A DNA stretch of 10,889 bases from an uncultured Clostridia bacterium (GTDB lineage: Bacteria; Bacillota; Clostridia; Oscillospirales; Acutalibacteraceae). The notes under the pieces are model-generated. The model did no database searches. It was not told the DNA's origin and was given only the letters and a program-made list of their open reading frames with translations. The stretch is taken from assembly GCA_947302895.1 (NCBI GenBank), contig CAMYWU010000026.1:1-10889 (forward strand), read 5' to 3'. Both the position numbers and the translations under genes were made by a program. Below are positions 1 through 4,965 of the stretch, in pieces (within the stretch, counting starts at the first letter, position 1; every line of letters begins with the position of its first letter).

Positions 1-1
1 T

Positions 2-76
2 GTAGCGTATATAAACGGCATCCTTGAACATAACGACAAAAGCGGGACTAAGTATCTCGACGGTAAGCTGGATTAG
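2..76 (+). CDS. C-terminal tail of an unidentified protein (partial)
   Basis: The frame starting at base 2 is open from the window edge to TAG at 74-76 and encodes 24 residues ending in KYLDGKLD. It lies just upstream of the mobilization region and reads in the same direction, so it is probably the 3' end of another gene of the same element. The fragment is too short to assign a family. It could also be chance open frame, but its composition (charged, no rare-codon runs) resembles coding sequence. Confidence 0.4.
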   Translation, partial: VAYINGILEHNDKSGTKYLDGKLD

Positions 77-86
77 TAAGAAACAT

Positions 87-199
87 ACCAAAGCAGATGT
101 TTACAGATGCTTTGGTTATGGCGAGTTTCGGCTTTGTATTTCGCTCGCCCGAGGCGGCGAAACAAAGCCAATGGGGCACGCCCCAAACCCCGCTTTTTT
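87..199 (+). other. oriT: Candidate origin of transfer (oriT): cluster of three inverted repeats upstream of mobC
   Basis: Three inverted repeats sit in the 135-base gap before mobC. The first is ACCAAAGCA (87-95) with TGCTTTGGT (108-116). The second is GGCTTTGT (130-137) with ACAAAGCC (162-169), whose interior holds a further GC-rich partial complement. The third is TGGGGC-AC-GCCCCA (172-185), followed by AAACCCC. None is followed at once by a long U-tract, so they do not look like terminators. MOBP systems usually place oriT directly upstream of the accessory mobC-relaxase pair, with an inverted repeat just 5' of the nick. Assignment as oriT and any nick position are inference from placement and structure. 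Confidence 0.5.
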
Positions 200-211
200 A
201 GGAGAACGATA

Positions 212-520
212 ATGAACAGAAATCATATTATGACCTTCAGGGTTAACGATAAAGAAAAGCAGATTATTGAGGATAAGGCGTATACCAAGTACGACACCTT
301 GGCTCCGTATCTTCGTGATGCAGCGCTCGGTAAGGACATTTATGTTGTGCCCGGTCTGACGGGAATTGATGATGAACTGAATGCAATCGGTAACAATCTG
401 AATCAGTTAACACGCCTTGCAAATATGGGTAAGATTGAGTGTGTTGACCTGTCCGAAACAAGAAATGAGGTAGCAAAGATATGGCGATTATTAAACTCAC
501 TTCTGGAAAAATATCAGTAG
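212..520 (+). CDS. mobC: MobC-family mobilization accessory protein
   Basis: A 102-residue protein. Residues 6-40 (TFRVNDKEKQIIEDKA and following) resemble the ribbon-helix-helix-like N-terminus of relaxosome accessory proteins. Residues 54-72 (ELNAIGNNLNQLTRLAN) match the conserved MobC segment 'GNNLNQL-RLAN'. Known role: MobC proteins bind near oriT, help open the strands and guide the relaxase. ATG at 212 is chosen because AGGAG at 200-204 is well spaced from it. An in-frame ATG at 107 would run through the inverted repeats and add a low-quality arginine-rich stretch. The 3' end overlaps the relaxase gene by 40 bases, suggesting translational coupling. The family call is firm; the exact DNA target is inferred. 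Confidence 0.85.
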   Translation: MNRNHIMTFRVNDKEKQIIEDKAYTKYDTLAPYLRDAALGKDIYVVPGLTGIDDELNAIGNNLNQLTRLANMGKIECVDLSETRNEVAKIWRLLNSLLEKYQ

Positions 521-1470
521 GCATTATCGTAAACTATGTCACGCAGAAAGAGAAAACCGAGGACAAATTAATCAGCGGCGTGAACTGCATGTCCGAGAGC
601 GTACTCGATGAATTTGGAATGACAAAGCTCAAGTACAACAAGCTCGGCGGCAGAACATATTATCATATGATGCAGTCCTTCGCTGTGGACGATGATATCA
701 CGCCTGAGAAGGCGCACGAAATCGGTTTGCAGATGGCGGAGCATTGCTTCCCGGGATACCAGGTATTAGTTGCAACACACATCGACCGCCACCATACGCA
801 TAATCATTTTGTTATCAATTCCGTCAATATGCTTGACGGAAAGAAAATGGATGTGGCGCCGCAGGACTTAATTGCCATCAAGAATTACAGCAATGAGCTT
901 TGTGAGAAAAACGGATTCAAAACAACCGAGGCAAAGACAGACAGGAACAGAGAACCCCGCTGGAAATTTGAAATCAAAATGATGGCGCTGCGGATGATGA
1001 AAGAGTCGTATTCTATGTCCGACTTCATTGAGAAAATGAAACTGCACGGAGTGGATGTTAAATACAATCCCGACTACAAGTATATGACTTACACCGACGC
1101 TAATGGTCACCGAGTCAGGGATGCAAAACTGTTTGATGAACGGCTGCTGAAAGAAAATCTGCAGACATACTTCTGGCTCGGCGGTTGTGAATCGCCGCTT
1201 GCGGAAACGATAGAAACATATGAAACGCCGAAGTCAGGCGACTGCACGACGGGATTGGACAACTTAATCTTTGATACGCTTGCAGCGCTGCCGACGCCGG
1301 ACCCCGACTATGATAATTACGATTATTACAACATTGACGACCAAGTACTTGAAGTATTGGTTTTGAAAATGCGTGCGCACGGCTACAAGGTTACAAAGTC
1401 CGAACTCAACAAAAAGATATCCTACAATATGCCGTATGAGCAGGAACAGGAACAAGGTTTAATTTGGTAA
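481..1470 (+). CDS. MOBP-type relaxase (MobA/VirD2-like)
   Basis: A 329-residue relaxase. It should nick one strand at oriT, stay joined to the 5' end through a tyrosine, and pilot the strand into a recipient. The N-terminus MAIIKLTSGK with NYVT places the likely nucleophile at Tyr19, the same region as in RP4 TraI and VirD2. HMMQSF is at 62-67. The metal-binding motif HIDRHHTHNHF is at 100-110 (H100, D102, H105, H107, H109), followed by VINSVN. The start ATG has GAGG about 9 bases upstream, inside mobC. The relaxase domain occupies roughly residues 1-200. The rest is short and carries an acidic, tyrosine- and proline-rich stretch near 270-290. The protein is shorter than many relatives, which often reach 450-550 residues, but it has a clean stop and no visible frameshift. 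No primase or helicase domain is evident. Confidence 0.92.
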   Translation: MAIIKLTSGKISVGIIVNYVTQKEKTEDKLISGVNCMSESVLDEFGMTKLKYNKLGGRTYYHMMQSFAVDDDITPEKAHEIGLQMAEHCFPGYQVLVATHIDRHHTHNHFVINSVNMLDGKKMDVAPQDLIAIKNYSNELCEKNGFKTTEAKTDRNREPRWKFEIKMMALRMMKESYSMSDFIEKMKLHGVDVKYNPDYKYMTYTDANGHRVRDAKLFDERLLKENLQTYFWLGGCESPLAETIETYETPKSGDCTTGLDNLIFDTLAALPTPDPDYDNYDYYNIDDQVLEVLVLKMRAHGYKVTKSELNKKISYNMPYEQEQEQGLIW

Positions 1471-1480
1471 GGAGAACACT

Positions 1481-1693
1481 ATGGAAGATATTATTAAAGA
1501 CGAAATCGCAAACGAAAAGGAAGATGAACTCGTATTTCTCACGCCGATGGATATATCCAAAATCATCGGTTGCTCCGTTCAGGCAGCGAGAGAATTATTT
1601 TACCGTGAGGACTTCCCGACTATCAAGGTCGGTAAAAACTTTAAAGTTATGAAATCCGCCTTCATTGACTGGTGCAGGTCAAGGAGAGTATAA
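1481..1693 (+). CDS. Small helix-turn-helix protein, excisionase-like
   Basis: A 70-residue protein. Residues 20-65 (TPMDISKIIGCSVQAARELF, then KVGKNFKVMKSAFIDW) fit the winged-helix/MerR-like 'HTH_17' excisionase fold: a recognition helix after 'DISKIIGCS', a wing around 'VGKNFKV' and the typical closing 'FIDW'. The RBS AGGAGAAC immediately follows the relaxase stop, so it is probably translated from the mob transcript. Proteins of this type act as recombination directionality factors (Xis) or as local repressors. With the integrase out of view, the excision role is inferred. The ABC-F promoter begins 12 bases after its stop codon, so this gene closes the mob operon. Confidence 0.75.
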   Translation: MEDIIKDEIANEKEDELVFLTPMDISKIIGCSVQAARELFYREDFPTIKVGKNFKVMKSAFIDWCRSRRV

Positions 1694-1705
1694 AAGAAAA
1701 AATGG

Positions 1706-1734
1706 TTGAAATGTTTACCGCCTTATGTTAGAAT
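1706..1734 (+). promoter_or_regulatory. Sigma-A-type promoter of the ABC-F gene and its leader
   Basis: TTGAAA at 1706-1711 and TAGAAT at 1729-1734 are separated by exactly 17 bases. Transcription would start near 1741, giving a leader of about 220 bases before the ABC-F start codon. The fit to the vegetative consensus is strong, so expression is probably controlled after initiation by the attenuator downstream. Confidence 0.75.
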
Positions 1735-1764
1735 AGCAATAGATTAAAAGAAAGAGGTGTCAGG

Positions 1765-1785
1765 ATGATCAATACTTGCAAGTAA
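1765..1785 (+). CDS. Six-residue leader peptide MINTCK
   Basis: ATG at 1765 is followed by five codons and TAA at 1783-1785. AAAGAGGTG at 1751-1759 is a good ribosome binding site. The last codons fall in the self-complementary CTTGCAAG at 1775-1782, which also occurs at 1828-1835, so a ribosome stalled here would block one side of a leader hairpin. Short peptides of this kind precede many inducible ribosome-targeting resistance genes. Translation and drug-dependent stalling are inferred. Confidence 0.5.
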   Translation: MINTCK

Positions 1786-1906
1786 AATTTAACTAAGCAG
1801 GACAAGGGGTAATTGCGCCTACCTGCACTTGCAAGCAGATTATCTTATCACTCGTATCATTTGCCGTATTATGCCTTATTGTATGATATGGTATCATTAT
1901 GCTATT

Positions 1907-1941
1907 GAGCTGCAGGGATACTCTCCTTGCAGTTTATTTTT
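1907..1941 (+). terminator. Intrinsic terminator inside the ABC-F leader
   Basis: CTGCAGGGA (1910-1918), loop TACTC, and TCCTTGCAG (1924-1932) form a 9-bp stem with one G-U pair. The stem can be extended by GAG 1907-1909 against the first U residues. TTTATTTTT follows. It lies after the promoter and before the ABC-F ribosome binding site, so it would end transcription before the gene unless disrupted. Confidence 0.7.
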
Positions 1942-1960
1942 GTATTAGGAGGCAAATGAA

Positions 1961-3424
1961 ATGTCATTAATAAAAATCGAAAACCTTACATTTGCATATC
2001 CGGGTAGCTTTGACAATGTTTTTGAAAATGCCAATGTTCAGATTGACAGCGACTGGAAGCTCGGATTTGTAGGAAGGAACGGCAGAGGCAAAACGACTTT
2101 ATTACGGCTTATGTTCGGTGAATTTGAATACAGCGGAAAAATCATCAGTTCTGTAAAGTTTGATTATTTTCCTTACGAGGTAAAGGATAAAACAAGAATG
2201 GCGCTTGAGGTGCTTACAGAAGTTTGCACGACAGCAGAAGAATGGGAAATTATTAGAGAAGTGTCTTATCTTGATGTTGACACAGAAGGATTGTACCGAC
2301 CGTTCTGCACGCTTTCAAACGGAGAGCAGACAAAGGTATTGTTAGCCACGATGTTTCTCGGACAAAACAATTTCCTTCTGATTGATGAACCGACGAATCA
2401 TCTTGATGTTGAGGCAAGAGAGACGGTTGCAAAATATCTGAATAGTAAAAAAGGATTTATTCTTGTATCGCACGACAGAGCGTTTCTTGACAACTGTGTT
2501 GACCATATTCTTTCTATTAACAAGTCTGACATTGAAGTTAAAAAGTGCGATTTTTCAACTTGGCTTTATAACTTTGAAAACCAGCAGAGTCTTGAAATAG
2601 AGCAAAACGAAAGATTGCGAAAAGACATCAAACGGTTAAAACAGGCTGCAAGAAGAACGGCAGACTGGTCTGACAAAGTTGAGAAGACAAAAATTGGCGG
2701 ATTTGATAAAGGCTATATCGGTCATATGTCAGCAAAGATGATGCAGAAATCAAAGAATCTGCAAAACCGTCAGAGCAAGGCGCTTGAAGAAAAATCCAAA
2801 CTACTGAAAAATGTTGAATATGATGAGCAACTGAAAATACATTCTCTCTCTTATCATTCCAGTAAGTTGGCAGAATTTATTAAAGTATCGGTTACCTATG
2901 ACGGAAAAGCAATTAATACGCCCGTCTCTTTTACTGTAAATAGCGGAGACAGAATTTTTCTTAATGGAAAAAACGGAAGCGGAAAAAGCAGCCTGTTGAA
3001 ATTATTGTATGATGAAAGCATTTCATATAATGGAACGGTAATCAAAGGCTCCAACTTAATTGTGTCCGTCATACCGCAAGATACTTCGTCGCTTTCCGGA
3101 ACACTTGATGAGTTTGCTTCCCAAAGGAATATTGACAGCGTATTATTAAAGGCAATTCTGCAAAAACTCGGTTTTAATCAAACCCAGTATGAAAAGAATA
3201 TGCAGGAATATTCTGCAGGGCAAAAGAAAAAAGTGTACATCGCCGCAAGCCTTTGCGACAAAGCACACCTGTATATCTGGGATGAACCGCTGAACTATAT
3301 CGATATATATTCAAGGCGACAGATAGAAAAACTTATCATAAGTTATCAGCCGACAATGCTTTTAGTTGAACACGATAAAGCATTTCAGGATGCAGTTGCA
3401 ACACAGATAATAACTATTGAGTAA
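1961..3424 (+). CDS. ABC-F ribosomal protection protein, Lsa/CplR type
   Basis: A 487-residue soluble protein with two ABC domains and no membrane segment. NBD1: Walker A GRNGRGKTT 38-46, signature LSNGEQTKV 118-126, Walker B LLIDEPTNHLD 139-149. A basic, lysine-rich helical linker at about 190-300 is the arm that reaches into the ribosome to displace drug. NBD2: Walker A GKNGSGKSS 336-344, signature YSAGQKKKV 417-425, Walker B LYIWDEPLNYID 437-448. The 'IWDEPLNYID' form, the 'DWKLGFVGRNGRGKTTLL' start and the length fit the Lsa/CplR group, which protects the 50S subunit from lincosamides, pleuromutilins and streptogramin A. The RBS AGGAGG at 1948-1953 is strong. Both catalytic glutamates (E142, E442) are present. 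Exact spectrum and allele name cannot be given without comparison. It is cargo of the surrounding element. Confidence 0.88.
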   Translation: MSLIKIENLTFAYPGSFDNVFENANVQIDSDWKLGFVGRNGRGKTTLLRLMFGEFEYSGKIISSVKFDYFPYEVKDKTRMALEVLTEVCTTAEEWEIIREVSYLDVDTEGLYRPFCTLSNGEQTKVLLATMFLGQNNFLLIDEPTNHLDVEARETVAKYLNSKKGFILVSHDRAFLDNCVDHILSINKSDIEVKKCDFSTWLYNFENQQSLEIEQNERLRKDIKRLKQAARRTADWSDKVEKTKIGGFDKGYIGHMSAKMMQKSKNLQNRQSKALEEKSKLLKNVEYDEQLKIHSLSYHSSKLAEFIKVSVTYDGKAINTPVSFTVNSGDRIFLNGKNGSGKSSLLKLLYDESISYNGTVIKGSNLIVSVIPQDTSSLSGTLDEFASQRNIDSVLLKAILQKLGFNQTQYEKNMQEYSAGQKKKVYIAASLCDKAHLYIWDEPLNYIDIYSRRQIEKLIISYQPTMLLVEHDKAFQDAVATQIITIE

Positions 3425-3493
3425 TAGAAATATGGCACAAGAAACGGTTGCAAAGTGGTTGGCAAGCGGTTGACGTGCGTCCAAACATCCTTT

Positions 3494-3532
3494 GCAGTCG
3501 AAACAACACGCAGGCGTATTGTTAATGACTGC
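3494..3532. repeat. Extended imperfect palindrome between the phased repeats
   Basis: Three nested complementary pairs share one centre: GCAGTC (3494-3499) with GACTGC (3527-3532), AACAA (3502-3506) with TTGTT (3519-3523), and ACGC with GCGT around 3508-3517. There is no U-tract after it, so it is not an obvious terminator. It may be a recombinase-related or replication-related structure of the element; its function is unknown. Confidence 0.4.
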
Positions 3533-3550
3533 CGCGAATGTTTCTCCTTT

Positions 3551-3586
3551 CAGCGGCGGTACAAGTATCCGCCGCTGTATTATTTT
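3551..3586 (+). terminator. Intrinsic terminator downstream of the ABC-F gene
   Basis: CAGCGGCGG (3551-3559) and CCGCCGCTG (3569-3577) form a perfect 9-bp GC-rich stem with a 9-base loop, followed by TATTATTTT. It is about 125 bases after the ABC-F stop and is the first strong hairpin with a T-rich tail, so it probably ends that transcript. Confidence 0.65.
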
Positions 3587-3711
3587 CGGGTTGGCAATGA
3601 GTTGACATTCAAACCAACTCTAACGAACTAATGGCAACCCAAGTAAGCCATTCAAAAAATCGCATATTGCATATAACGCCTATTTAAGCCGATTTAGAGC
3701 GGTTTGCATAA

Positions 3712-3741
3712 AAATAAAGCAGGTTAAAAACCTGCTTTATT

Positions 3742-3742
<1 letters not shown>
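3712..3742 (-). terminator. Intrinsic terminator of tRNA-Pro
   Basis: A perfect 14-bp inverted repeat, AAATAAAGCAGGTT (3712-3725) with AACCTGCTTTATTT (3729-3742), has a 3-base loop. On the minus strand it begins at the tRNA CCA end and runs into TTTATTTTTATG, a good U-tract. The core GCAGGTT/AACCTGC stem with A/T flanks could also work in the plus direction. Confidence 0.8.
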
Positions 3743-3817
<75 letters not shown>

Positions 3818-3828
3818 ATCGCTCATAT

Positions 3829-3857
3829 ACTATAACAAAGTATTACCCATTTTTCAA
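3829..3857 (-). promoter_or_regulatory. Promoter of tRNA-Pro
   Basis: On the minus strand TTGAAA (complement of 3852-3857) and TATAGT (complement of 3829-3834) are 17 bases apart. Initiation near 3822 would leave about five bases before the mature tRNA 5' end at 3817. Confidence 0.75.
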
Positions 3858-3906
3858 GAGTTTATTTGATTTTTTTCGTGTTTTTTTCAAATTCTTTTGA
3901 TTTTTC

Positions 3907-3935
3907 TTGAAACGGGGAGGGGTATGTGGTAAAAT
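3907..3935 (+). promoter_or_regulatory. Promoter of yebC
   Basis: TTGAAA at 3907-3912 and TAAAAT at 3930-3935 have a 17-base spacer. Transcription would start near 3942, giving a short leader before the RBS AAGGAAG at 3957-3963. It is divergent from the tRNA-Pro promoter, with a T-rich stretch (3868-3905) between the two -35 boxes. Confidence 0.75.
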
Positions 3936-3970
3936 ATCTGCAGTAATTTTTCAGTTAAGGAAGTGGCAAA

Positions 3971-4714
3971 ATGAGCGGACATAGCAAATGGAGCACTATT
4001 AAAAGGAAGAAGGGCGCAAACGATGCGGCTCGTGCAAAGATTTTCACTAAAATCGGCAGAGAGCTTGCGGTTGCAGTTAAAAACGGCGGTCCCGACCCGA
4101 ATAATAATGCAAAATTAAAGGACGTTATTGCAAAGGCAAAGCAAAATAATGTTCCCAATGATAATATTGAGCGTATGCTTAAAAAGGCAGCTGGCGAGAG
4201 CGATAGCACAAACTATGAAGAAATAGTTTATGAGGGCTACGGTCCGAGCGGCGTTGCGGTTGTTGTTGAAGCGCTTACAGATAACAGAAACAGAACTGCG
4301 GGCGAGGTTCGCCATGCGTTTGATAAAGCAGGCGGAAATATGGGCAACCCCGGTTCGGTTACCTTTATGTTCTCACGCCAGGGTGTTATTATCATCGAGA
4401 AAGAGGATGTTGATGAGGATCAGCTTATGGAAGATGCGCTTGAAAGCGGCGCAACCGATTTCTTAACCGATGAAGAGGATATATTTGAAATCCGCTGCGA
4501 AGCAAACGATGTTACAGTTATTCGTGAGGAGCTTGAAGCAAAGGGATATGCCATTGTTTCCTCCGAGCCTGCCTATATTCCTTCAACATATACCCGTCTT
4601 GAGAGCGAGGATGATATGAAGAAAATGGCAAGAATGCTTGATATGTTTGATGATAACGACGACGTTCAGAATGTTTTCCATAACTGGGAAAATGAAGATG
4701 AATACGAAGGATAA
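3971..4714 (+). CDS. yebC: YebC/PmpR (TACO1) family protein
   Basis: A 247-residue protein with the family's opening MSGHSKWSTIKRKKGAND, then the conserved KIGRELAVAVKNGG, PNNNAKL, NVPNDNIERMLKKAAGE, YEGYGPSGVAVVVEALTDN and, near residue 120, AGGNMGNPGSVTFMF. The length is normal for bacterial YebC. Family members were first described as DNA-binding regulators (PmpR). Later work on TACO1 and bacterial homologues supports a role in translation, easing ribosome stalls at proline-rich stretches. Which role applies here cannot be read from sequence. It is a single-gene unit with its own promoter and a strong terminator. The C-terminus is acidic (DDNDD, NEDEYEG). Confidence 0.95.
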   Translation: MSGHSKWSTIKRKKGANDAARAKIFTKIGRELAVAVKNGGPDPNNNAKLKDVIAKAKQNNVPNDNIERMLKKAAGESDSTNYEEIVYEGYGPSGVAVVVEALTDNRNRTAGEVRHAFDKAGGNMGNPGSVTFMFSRQGVIIIEKEDVDEDQLMEDALESGATDFLTDEEDIFEIRCEANDVTVIREELEAKGYAIVSSEPAYIPSTYTRLESEDDMKKMARMLDMFDDNDDVQNVFHNWENEDEYEG

Positions 4715-4748
4715 AAAATTCCGTCCTGCACTGCAGGGCGGATTTTTT
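4714..4748 (+). terminator. Intrinsic terminator of yebC
   Basis: TCCGTCCTGC (4720-4729) and GCAGGGCGGA (4733-4742) form a 10-bp stem with one G-U pair and a 3-base loop. An A-run precedes the stem and TTTTTT follows at 4743-4748. It starts at the yebC stop codon. Confidence 0.9.
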
Positions 4749-4751
4749 ATC

Positions 4752-4888
4752 AATTACGAATGACGAATTACGAATGACGAATTGTAGTTTCTCACTTCGT
4801 TCGGTCAATTAATTTTGTTTATTTTTTATATATAATGCCGTGCGCAGCACCCGAAATTCGTAACTCGTAACTCGTAATTCGTAATTTT
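4752..4888. repeat. MITE-like element: inverted blocks of 7-bp tandem repeats
   Basis: The left block has four heptads, alternating ATTACGA and ATGACGA (4753-4780). The right block has four heptads, TTCGTAA, CTCGTAA, CTCGTAA, TTCGTAA (4857-4884). The blocks are near-complementary over about 34 bases with a few mismatches and enclose about 70 AT-rich bases plus a small GTGC-GCA-GCAC hairpin (near 4840-4850). There is no ORF. The form fits a small non-autonomous mobile or palindromic intergenic repeat of the type scattered in gut Clostridia genomes. Copy number cannot be judged from one window. Confidence 0.6.
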
Positions 4889-4892
4889 AATA

Positions 4893-4921
4893 TTGTATAT
4901 TTTTATTATGTATGCTATTAT
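4893..4921 (+). promoter_or_regulatory. Probable glyA promoter with extended -10
   Basis: TTGTAT at 4893-4898 and TATTAT at 4916-4921 are 17 bases apart, and TG at 4913-4914 gives an extended -10. Initiation near 4928 leaves a leader of about 38 bases and the RBS AGGAGG at 4952-4957. A closer TATAAT at 4937-4942 lacks a -35 partner. The promoter starts only nine bases after the right arm of the repeat element. The leader is too short for a glycine or other known riboswitch. Confidence 0.5.
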
Positions 4922-4965
4922 ATAGCGGTATTAAAATATAATTTATATTTTAGGAGGATAGAAAT

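Larger units (their letters stand above)
1765..1941 (+). promoter_or_regulatory. Transcription attenuator leader of the ABC-F gene
   Basis: Fold 1 (by eye): CTTGCAAG 1775-1782 pairs with CTTGCAAG 1828-1835, and nested inside it GCAGG 1797-1801 pairs with CCTGC 1822-1826. The intrinsic terminator is at 1907-1941. Competing pairings are available: CCTGCA 1822-1827 with TGCAGG 1911-1916 (the 5' arm of the terminator), and TGCAAG 1830-1835 with CTTGCA 1926-1931 (the 3' arm). A ribosome stalled on the leader peptide would break fold 1 and free 1822-1835 to disrupt the terminator. This is the classic ribosome-mediated attenuation layout. No folding energies were calculated. Confidence 0.6.
3446..3640. 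repeat. Helically phased GGTTG repeats and inverted repeats near the element's right end
   Basis: GGTTG occurs at 3446, 3457 and 3468, exactly 11 bp apart. An 18-bp unit GGTTGGCAAnnnGTTGAC occurs at 3457-3474 and again at 3589-3606 (15 of 18 identical). In the second copy, GGTTG 3589 and AGTTG 3600 are again 11 bp apart. An inverted, degenerate copy, AACTAATGGCAACCC, is at 3626-3640, and GAGTTG (3599-3604) is mirrored by CAACTC (3615-3620). One-turn spacing suggests a protein bound along one DNA face, such as arm-type sites of a tyrosine integrase or an Xis. No gene is seen in 3425-3711. Confidence 0.55.
1..3711. mobile_element. Right-hand part of a putative integrative mobilizable element carrying an ABC-F resistance gene
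   Basis: Seen: a candidate oriT, mobC, a MOBP-type relaxase gene, an excisionase-like gene, an ABC-F gene with its own attenuator, and repeat-rich DNA, all ending just before a tRNA-Pro gene whose 3' end points into this segment. Known: integrative mobilizable elements carry a relaxase and oriT but borrow the mating channel, and many insert at tRNA 3' ends. Inferred: the element's right boundary lies between about 3640 and 3745. The left end, the integrase gene and the second att copy are outside the window. No mating-pore gene, coupling protein or integrase is visible here. Codon choice also differs from the glyA-trpS region: the mob genes use more GC-ending codons, while the core genes strongly prefer GTT and CTT. 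Confidence 0.65.

Noticed and set aside
107..211. Upstream in-frame start for mobC at 107
   Set aside because: It has no ribosome binding site, runs through the inverted repeats and encodes an arginine-rich tail unlike MobC; ATG 212 has AGGAG correctly spaced.
3425..3711. Possible remnant of an integrase gene after the ABC-F gene
   Set aside because: All frames are short and show no recombinase motif; the region is explained by a terminator and repeats.
3868..3905. T-rich stretch as a terminator or functional RNA end
   Set aside because: No GC stem precedes it on either strand; it is simply AT-rich DNA between two divergent promoters.
4752..4884. Heptad repeats as a CRISPR array
   Set aside because: The units are 7 bp, tandem without spacers and arranged as two inverted blocks; no cas gene is present.
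4889..4965. Glycine riboswitch upstream of glyA
   Set aside because: From the likely start site the leader is under 40 bases, far too short for an aptamer, and no aptamer-like pairing is seen.
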